Assembly: GCA_030670605.1 (NCBI GenBank)
Contig: DAOVBK010000033.1
Span: forward strand, 1 to 10,205
DNA from: Candidatus Stahliibacteriota bacterium
GTDB lineage: Bacteria > Hydrothermota > Tepidihabitantia > SM23-42
Length of the DNA: 10,205 nt
Reading direction: 5' to 3'
The notes under the pieces are model-generated. The model was not told where the DNA came from. It ran no database searches and was given only the letters and a program-made list of their open reading frames with translations. A program made the translations under genes and the position numbers. Shown here piece by piece: positions 5,546 to 10,205 of this stretch (positions within the stretch are counted from its first letter, which is position 1; every line of letters begins with the position of its first letter).

Positions 5546-6865
5546 ATGTTAGAAAAGCTATTCAGGTTACAGGAAAAAGGGACAAGTGTCACACAAGAAG
5601 CCATAGGTGGGATCACAACATTCATGACCATGGCATACATTATTTTTGTGCAGCCGGCAGTTCTGTCTGCTGCAGGTATGGACTTTGGTTCAGTCATGGT
5701 TGCAACCTGTCTTTCGAGCGCACTTGCGACATTCCTCATGGCATTTCTCGCCAACTATCCAATTGCACTCGCACCAGCTATGGGGCACAATTTCTTCTTT
5801 GTCTACACTATATGCCTCGCTATGGGAGTTCCCTGGCAGACAGCCCTCGGTGCTAATTTCATTTCAGGCGCTGCGTTCATCATCTTGGCGATCTTTGGCC
5901 TGCGCGAAATGCTTGTGAATGCCATTCCAGGGTCGCTCAAGCACGCAATCGCTGTTGGCATCGGCCTGTTCATCGCACTCATCGGGTTTCAATGGGCAGG
6001 CATCGTCGTCTACAAACCGGGTACTGTGTTAGGTCTTGGTGATCTTCACAGTCCTCCTGTGCTCCTGGCTTTGTTTGGATTATTCGTGATTACGATTCTG
6101 TACACGCTTAAGGTGAAAGGCGCCATTGTTCTTGGTATCCTCGTTACCGCACTCGTCGGCATTCCGACCGGTATTGTTACGTACTATGGTGTTGTCAGTA
6201 CGCCACCGAGTGTCGCGCCCACATTCTTCAAACTGAATGTCAGCGCTGCTTTTACGCTATCCCTGCTGCCGACGGTGTTTATCCTCTTCTTTCTCGATCT
6301 CTTTGATACGGTTGGCACGCTCATTGGTGTGAGTGAACAAGCTGGTTTCATCAAGGACGGTAAACTTCCTGGTGCTCGCAAAGCACTCCTTTCCGATGCG
6401 ATCGGCACACTGTTCGGCACAATCATGGGAACCTCAACCGTGACGAGCTACATTGAGAGCTCAACAGGCGTTGCCAGTGGTGCGCGGACAGGGCTGGCGA
6501 ATGTTGTCACCGGCCTCCTCTTTGTCGTCGCCGTGCTGTTCTTTCCCCTGGTGAAAATGATCGGTGGTGGTTACGTCCTCAATAGCAGTACGCTCTATCC
6601 GGTAACTGCACCAGCACTCATACTCGTCGGTACACTAATGATGTGTGGCGTCACGAAGATCAAATGGCACGATGCGACGGAGGCAATTCCTGCATTTCTG
6701 ACCATCGTCATAATGCCGTATGCATACTCAATTACCGATGGAATTGCAGTCGGGTTTATTTTCTATTCACTCCTCAAGCTCGTTACCGGAAAAATCAGAG
6801 AGGTCCACCCTATTCTTCTCATTTTCACGCTTCTCTTTATTTTACGGTACATATTCCTTATGTAA
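5546..6865 (+). CDS. AzgA/NCS2-type purine (adenine/guanine/hypoxanthine) permease
   Basis: The 439-residue inner-membrane protein belongs to the AzgA-like branch of the NCS2 nucleobase:cation symporters, which take up adenine, guanine or hypoxanthine with protons. The family opening is GTSVTQEAIGGITTFMTMAYIIFVQP (from residue 12). ANYPIALAPAMGHNFFF at 69-85 is the half-helix loop of the substrate site; the usual form is APGMGLNAFF, so this is a variant. The two substrate-contacting signatures follow: DLFDTVGTLIGVSEQAGF from 251 and ESSTGVASGARTGL from 304. About 12-14 helices are expected. ATG 5546 was chosen over an in-frame ATG 30 bases upstream because AGGAGG at 5534-5539 is spaced six bases from it and the upstream ATG precedes the predicted transcript start. 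It appears to be a single-gene unit. Confidence 0.92.
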   Translation: MLEKLFRLQEKGTSVTQEAIGGITTFMTMAYIIFVQPAVLSAAGMDFGSVMVATCLSSALATFLMAFLANYPIALAPAMGHNFFFVYTICLAMGVPWQTALGANFISGAAFIILAIFGLREMLVNAIPGSLKHAIAVGIGLFIALIGFQWAGIVVYKPGTVLGLGDLHSPPVLLALFGLFVITILYTLKVKGAIVLGILVTALVGIPTGIVTYYGVVSTPPSVAPTFFKLNVSAAFTLSLLPTVFILFFLDLFDTVGTLIGVSEQAGFIKDGKLPGARKALLSDAIGTLFGTIMGTSTVTSYIESSTGVASGARTGLANVVTGLLFVVAVLFFPLVKMIGGGYVLNSSTLYPVTAPALILVGTLMMCGVTKIKWHDATEAIPAFLTIVIMPYAYSITDGIAVGFIFYSLLKLVTGKIREVHPILLIFTLLFILRYIFLM

Positions 6866-7012
6866 TCACGCCGTACGCACGTAAGATCCAGTGTCCACAG
6901 ACTCAGCGCACCGGCTCTACCAAGCGAGCTCCTGGAGAGGGTCAGCATCGAAAGGCATATCATACAGGTCGGAGACTACACTCTCGGCTATGAGAACCCC
7001 CCAATCTATTGA
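6866..7012 (+). other. Open, protein-like frame without a start codon after the permease (possible gene remnant)
   Basis: The 189 bases between the permease stop and the next gene hold one striking stretch. Continuing in the permease frame past its TAA, 48 codons stay open to a TGA at 7010-7012, reading ...LPSELLERVSIERHIIQVG then DYTLGYENPPIY. The composition looks like protein, with amphipathic ELLERVSIERHI and a PPIY end, but there is no ATG, GTG or TTG in the frame and I recognise no family. It could be the remnant of a lost gene or chance. No convincing terminator hairpin for the permease message is visible here. Confidence 0.3.
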
Positions 7013-7036
7013 CTTTTCGTCGTTTGTGTGTACAAT
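7009..7036 (+). promoter_or_regulatory. Promoter of the DUF3467/cca/M50 gene group
   Basis: TTGACT (7009-7014), 16 bases, then TACAAT (7031-7036). Initiation near 7043 would lie within the AAAGGAG ribosome binding site (7041-7047), leaving a leader of about 12 bases before the ATG at 7055. The first ten bases, TTGACTTTTC, are the same as in the tRNA-Gly promoter. Confidence 0.72.
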
Positions 7037-7054
7037 ACCGAAAGGAGATTATCT

Positions 7055-7342
7055 ATGGATGCGAAAAAACCCCCCTTTGAAGTGGAATTGACGGCTGAGA
7101 TGGCGCAAGGCACCTATGCGAATCTCGTTCTCATAGGGCATTCGCCTTCAGAATTCATACTCGATTTTGCACGCATGGCACCCGGTGCAAAAAAGGTGCG
7201 CGTATATTCGCGTGTTATCATGACGCCCCAGAATGCGCAGTTTCTCAAGAATGCGCTAGATGACAACATTAAAAGGTATGAAGAGCACTTTGGAAAAATC
7301 AAAATCTTCGGCAAAACACAAAAAGAAATCGGTTTTAAATAG
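7055..7342 (+). CDS. DUF3467-family protein
   Basis: This small, soluble 95-residue protein matches the uncharacterised DUF3467 family. The hallmarks are GTYANLVLIGHSPSEFILDFARM at about 19-41, a VRVYSRVIMTPQNAQFLKNALDDNIKRYEEHFG segment (about 49-80), and a conserved IKIF near the end. The family is widespread in bacteria; its function is unknown, and in sequence it resembles a simple beta-strand/helix protein without catalytic motifs. The start is ATG 7055, with AAAGGAG eight bases upstream; an in-frame ATG at 7028 lies inside the promoter and is rejected. Its last 83 bases overlap the annotated 5' end of the next gene in another frame. Confidence 0.85.
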   Translation: MDAKKPPFEVELTAEMAQGTYANLVLIGHSPSEFILDFARMAPGAKKVRVYSRVIMTPQNAQFLKNALDDNIKRYEEHFGKIKIFGKTQKEIGFK

Positions 7343-8438
7343 AACCATTGGTTTCTTCCTGAAATCGCCGTTTCGCGCATATCTTGTCGGTGGTTTTGTG
7401 CGCGATACGTCGCTCGGCGTGAAGATAGTCGATATCGATATTGTCGTTGAGGGCAGTGCAATAAAGGCGGCACAGGCATTGAACAAAAAATTGCACGGAG
7501 AGCTCGTTATGCATCGGGATTTCGGCACTGCATCCATCACGACAAATAGCATGCGCGTTGACCTCGCAAGTGCACGTGTTGAGAAATACCCTAAGCCCGC
7601 GACGCTGCCTCATGTGTATCCATCGACGATCATTGAGGATTTGAACAGACGCGATTTCACAATAAATGCCATGGCAATGTCGATTTCTAAAGAGAATTTT
7701 GGTGAGATATTTGATCCATTCAACGGCCTCGACGATATCAAAAAAAATATCATTAGAGTTTTACATAGAAACAGCTTTATTGATGACCCAACACGGATTT
7801 TCCGGGCAGTGCGGTACAAGAATCGGTTCAATTTCAAGATTGAAAAAAGAACCAAGACACTCATGAAAGAAGCCGCTCAAAACAAAATGGTCAAACGTCT
7901 CACTGGTCAGCGGTTGCTCAATGAAATACGACTTGTTTTCATGGAGGATTCCTATCAAGAGTCTCTAAAAGACATCGCCGACCTTGGCATATTCGCGCTC
8001 AAGAGGAAAGATTTCGAAATACTGGCGAATACGGGACAGTACAAGATGTACTTCTATATTTCCCTTTTCGGTAAGATAAACCTTCCTCTATCGGCGAACG
8101 AGCGGAGGTTAATGCGTGATCTCAACAAGGCGATTGATGCAATACCTCGAATACGTAAAGCATCAAAGAATAGTACGCTGTACAATCTTCTATCACCAAT
8201 ACCACATGATATCGTGAAGGTCATTCCGCAAATTAAACCTGACCTGGAGAAAAAAATAAAACTGTTTACGCGAGTCGCACGTACAAAACCATTCATAACA
8301 GGAAATGACCTAAAGCGGTTACGTGTGCGACCACAGGAAAAGTATGCATCAATACTCAGAAAGATGTATAATCTGCAGTTGGACAAACATATCACGACGA
8401 GACGACAAGCACTTAAATACCTCAGAACCAGAAAATAA
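7260..8438 (+). CDS. cca: CCA tRNA nucleotidyltransferase / poly(A) polymerase family protein (class II)
   Basis: This is a 392-residue class II nucleotidyltransferase of the polymerase-beta superfamily that adds CCA (or part of it) to tRNA 3' ends. Motif A is YLVGGFVRD (41-49), followed by VDIDIVVEG, whose D58 and D60 bind the catalytic metal. Motif B is RRDFTINAMA (130-139). The usual nucleotide-recognition stretch appears as DDPTRIFRAVRY (175-186), and LTGQRLLNEIRLVF is the neck/body helix. No HD domain is evident. In some bacteria the CC- and A-adding activities are split between two such proteins, so exact specificity is open. Neither tRNA here encodes CCA, so such an enzyme is required. 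The start is uncertain: ATG 7260, ATG 7278 and TTG 7290 all lie inside the DUF3467 gene and none has a good ribosome binding site. The lysine-rich first ~36 residues precede the conserved domain. Confidence 0.9.
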   Translation: MTTLKGMKSTLEKSKSSAKHKKKSVLNRTIGFFLKSPFRAYLVGGFVRDTSLGVKIVDIDIVVEGSAIKAAQALNKKLHGELVMHRDFGTASITTNSMRVDLASARVEKYPKPATLPHVYPSTIIEDLNRRDFTINAMAMSISKENFGEIFDPFNGLDDIKKNIIRVLHRNSFIDDPTRIFRAVRYKNRFNFKIEKRTKTLMKEAAQNKMVKRLTGQRLLNEIRLVFMEDSYQESLKDIADLGIFALKRKDFEILANTGQYKMYFYISLFGKINLPLSANERRLMRDLNKAIDAIPRIRKASKNSTLYNLLSPIPHDIVKVIPQIKPDLEKKIKLFTRVARTKPFITGNDLKRLRVRPQEKYASILRKMYNLQLDKHITTRRQALKYLRTRK

Positions 8439-9070
8439 TGGAACGGCTGGTAAACCTCCTCCTTTTTTTACCGGGCATTCTTCTTGCATTGACGATACAC
8501 GAGTACTCCCATGGGTATGTGGCATGGCGCATGGGAGACCCGACCGCAAAGTTCGCTGGCAGACTCACCTTTAATCCAATCCGGCATATCGATATCTTCG
8601 GGCTCTTCGCATTCCTGTTAATCGGAATCGGCTGGGCAAAGCCGGTACCTATTAATCCGAATAACTTCTACGACATAAAGAAAGGGGTGATCTATACATC
8701 GCTCGCTGGACCGGCATCGAATTTCTTGACAGCAATCCCCTTCGGACTCGCAGTAAGACTCGTGCCTGTTTCTCTGGGCTTTCTGATGCCGCTGAGAATC
8801 ATGCTTGAGGCGGTCGTTGTTTTCAGCTTGGTTCTTTGTGTCTTTAATTTGATTCCGATACCTCCTCTCGATGGTTCACATGTTTTGTTTCGTCTTTTAC
8901 CGCCGCGCTATGCATACATTGAGCACTGGATGAACCGGTACTGGTTGTTCATTATTGGAGGTCTTCTCGTACTCAATCTCGTCACGGGCGGTCTGATTCT
9001 CTGGGGATGGATCGGTCCGTTTGTTCGATTTTTCGGCACACTCTTTGCCGGTCGTATAACACTTATTTGA
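8438..9070 (+). CDS. Site-2 protease family (peptidase M50) membrane protein
   Basis: This 210-residue polytopic membrane protein has the zinc metalloprotease motif HEYSH (H21, E22, H25) in its first helix. The third-ligand motif is NLIPIPPLDG (137-146), with D145 the expected zinc ligand. KFAGRLTFNPIRHID (38-52), WAKPVPINP (66-74) and LAGPASNF (89-96) are typical of the short M50B branch, which lacks PDZ domains. Such proteins cleave substrates within the membrane; the substrate is unknown. The ATG at 8438 shares a base with the cca stop (TAATG), so translation is coupled to the preceding gene. The conserved cca-M50 adjacency suggests operon packing rather than an obvious functional link. 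Confidence 0.92.
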   Translation: MERLVNLLLFLPGILLALTIHEYSHGYVAWRMGDPTAKFAGRLTFNPIRHIDIFGLFAFLLIGIGWAKPVPINPNNFYDIKKGVIYTSLAGPASNFLTAIPFGLAVRLVPVSLGFLMPLRIMLEAVVVFSLVLCVFNLIPIPPLDGSHVLFRLLPPRYAYIEHWMNRYWLFIIGGLLVLNLVTGGLILWGWIGPFVRFFGTLFAGRITLI

Positions 9071-9103
9071 TGTAGTATATACGTTTGTCACCGCGAGGTA
9101 TCG

Positions 9104-10205
9104 ATGAACAAAACAACAAAAATAATTCTCGTAGTTGCTTTCGTCGTTGTGGTGTGTATTGTTGCTGCCTATGTGGCAATCAGCTCTTATCTAACGCCTG
9201 AACGTGTGCAAAGCATTGCCAACCGTGTTGCTTCAGAAGGACTACAAAAACGGGTCACTATCGGTGCGGTCGGAATCCGTATCGGATTGACTACTGGTAT
9301 AACGATCAATGATGTTGTAGTAGCCAACACCAAGGGTTTCGGTCCTCAGCCACTGCTTACCGTGGAACAGGCAACACTCGTCCTCAGACTTCTGCCGTTG
9401 CTACAAAGAAAGATTGTCATTGGCAGAGTAGATTTACGTCGCGCACACGCTCGTATTATGAGCAATGAAAAAGGAGAAACCAATTTTGAACTCAAACCAT
9501 CGCAAGCACAATCTGGAAAAGGCTGGGCACTCGCCGTCTCGTCAGTAACGCTCTCTCACAGCACGGTTGAATACGTCGATAAGAAAAATAATAACAAGAT
9601 GCGCCTTGAAGATATCAAACAGACTATCTCACTAAAAGGGAATGCACTCATCTTTTCGGGTGACGGTGCATTCCATATTGCAGCATCCAAGGATGTTCCC
9701 GAAATCACCGTGCAGCTATCAAATCGTCTTGCCTATGACCTGGAAGAAAAACAGATTAACATAGAACGACTGACTGCAGAATATGAACGGGCATTCATTG
9801 AAGCCGCCGGTACGATTATGGACTCAAAAGACGTTAACATAACGGTCAAAGGAGATATCGGCAACATTGCAGCTCTTGCTGCTTTGATCCCGTCAAAATC
9901 ACGACCTGAAAAAATGGGTGGCTCTGTATATATTGATGGAACCGTGCGCGGGACGCTCGAGAAATTGACATATGAAGGACTGTGTGAGCTCAAAGATGTT
10001 GCGCTGATACCCAAGGGTATGAATCGCGGTATTGAAAAAATCAACGGGAAACTGAAACTTGAACAAACCAATGCAAAAGATATTACCGTGCAAGGACGCA
10101 TCGGTAATGCACAGGTAGAGGTAACCGGTTCTGTCGACAATGTGAATAAACCTGTGTTCGACCTCGCTGTTTTGATTCAGGGTGACCTATCCAATTTCGA
10201 AAGTC
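9104..10205 (+). CDS. AsmA-like protein, N-terminal part (runs off the window)
   Basis: An open frame starts at ATG 9104 and continues without a stop to the window end: 367 complete codons. GAGGT at 9095-9099 is four bases upstream of the ATG, and the gene starts 33 bases after the M50 stop. Residues 7-27 form a single hydrophobic anchor after a lysine-containing start (MNKTTK). The remainder is periplasmic, rich in short beta strands, and carries AsmA-type repeats such as RVTIGAVGIRIGLTTGITIN (50-69), followed by DVVVANTKGFG and then VRGTLEKLTYEGLCELKDVAL further on. AsmA/TamB/YhdP relatives build long beta-sheet grooves thought to carry lipids between the inner and outer membranes. The family assignment rests on this architecture and repeat style; the C-terminal part is missing. 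Confidence 0.78.
   Translation, partial: MNKTTKIILVVAFVVVVCIVAAYVAISSYLTPERVQSIANRVASEGLQKRVTIGAVGIRIGLTTGITINDVVVANTKGFGPQPLLTVEQATLVLRLLPLLQRKIVIGRVDLRRAHARIMSNEKGETNFELKPSQAQSGKGWALAVSSVTLSHSTVEYVDKKNNNKMRLEDIKQTISLKGNALIFSGDGAFHIAASKDVPEITVQLSNRLAYDLEEKQINIERLTAEYERAFIEAAGTIMDSKDVNITVKGDIGNIAALAALIPSKSRPEKMGGSVYIDGTVRGTLEKLTYEGLCELKDVALIPKGMNRGIEKINGKLKLEQTNAKDITVQGRIGNAQVEVTGSVDNVNKPVFDLAVLIQGDLSNFES

Noticed and set aside
4771..5856. Long 361-codon plus-strand frame
   Set aside because: It runs antisense to the methyltransferase motifs, crosses the divergent promoter and enters the permease in the wrong frame; no recognisable protein.
6866..7008. Intrinsic terminator for the permease message
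   Set aside because: Short pairings exist (for example GAGA-CTACAC-TCTC at 6973-6986) but the stems are four pairs and no T-run follows.
9733..10140. 135-codon minus-strand frame near the right end
   Set aside because: It is the antisense of the AsmA-like gene, which has a start, ribosome binding site, membrane anchor and family-like sequence.
1..10205. CRISPR array, insertion sequence, phage or defence system
   Set aside because: No direct repeat-spacer pattern, transposase, integrase, terminal inverted repeats or defence-type domains were seen on either strand.

Overview
The window looks like chromosomal DNA from a Gram-negative-type bacterium. The housekeeping set (dtd, yicC, gmk, a CCA-adding enzyme, bacterial tRNAs), the Shine-Dalgarno sites and the TTGACx / TAxAxT promoters are all bacterial, and an AsmA-like protein suggests an outer membrane. 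The combination of a pyruvoyl-type arginine decarboxylase, a DUF3467 protein, a short class II tRNA nucleotidyltransferase and a small M50 protease recalls uncultured lineages such as candidate phylum WOR-3 and its relatives. That placement is a low-confidence impression, not a result. I see no CRISPR array, phage or insertion sequence. This is mostly an ordinary core region with one broken gene.

Layout. Everything from 1 to 5427 lies on the minus strand; everything from 5546 to the end lies on the plus strand. The two arms diverge from a compact back-to-back promoter at 5462-5527. Reading leftward: a SAM-dependent methyltransferase (5427-4678); tRNA-Gly(TCC) with its own near-consensus promoter; an exported DJ-1/PfpI-family protein; dtd; yicC; gmk; tRNA-Ala(CGC) with its own near-consensus promoter; pyruvoyl arginine decarboxylase; an EamA-family exporter; and a wrecked SLC13/DASS transporter in which the N-terminal start is joined, out of frame, to the C-terminal end. 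Reading rightward: an AzgA-type purine permease; a 189-base spacer with an unexplained open frame and a promoter; a DUF3467 protein; a CCA/poly(A)-polymerase-type nucleotidyltransferase; an M50 site-2 protease homologue; and the first 367 codons of an AsmA-like protein running off the window.

How the parts fit. The minus arm mixes translation quality control with tRNA genes: dtd sits between a tRNA-Gly with U73 and a tRNA-Ala with A73 and G3-U70, the pair of tRNAs between which DTD is known to discriminate. Each tRNA gene is followed within 15-26 bases by the start of a protein gene with a strong ribosome binding site, so tRNA 3' processing would also create the mRNA 5' end. Neither tRNA encodes CCA, which agrees with the nucleotidyltransferase gene on the other arm. 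DJ-1/dtd/yicC are tightly coupled (overlapping or abutting stop and start codons), as are DUF3467/cca/M50 protease (overlapping frames). The permease and DUF3467 promoters would give leaders of only about 12 nucleotides that begin at the ribosome binding site.
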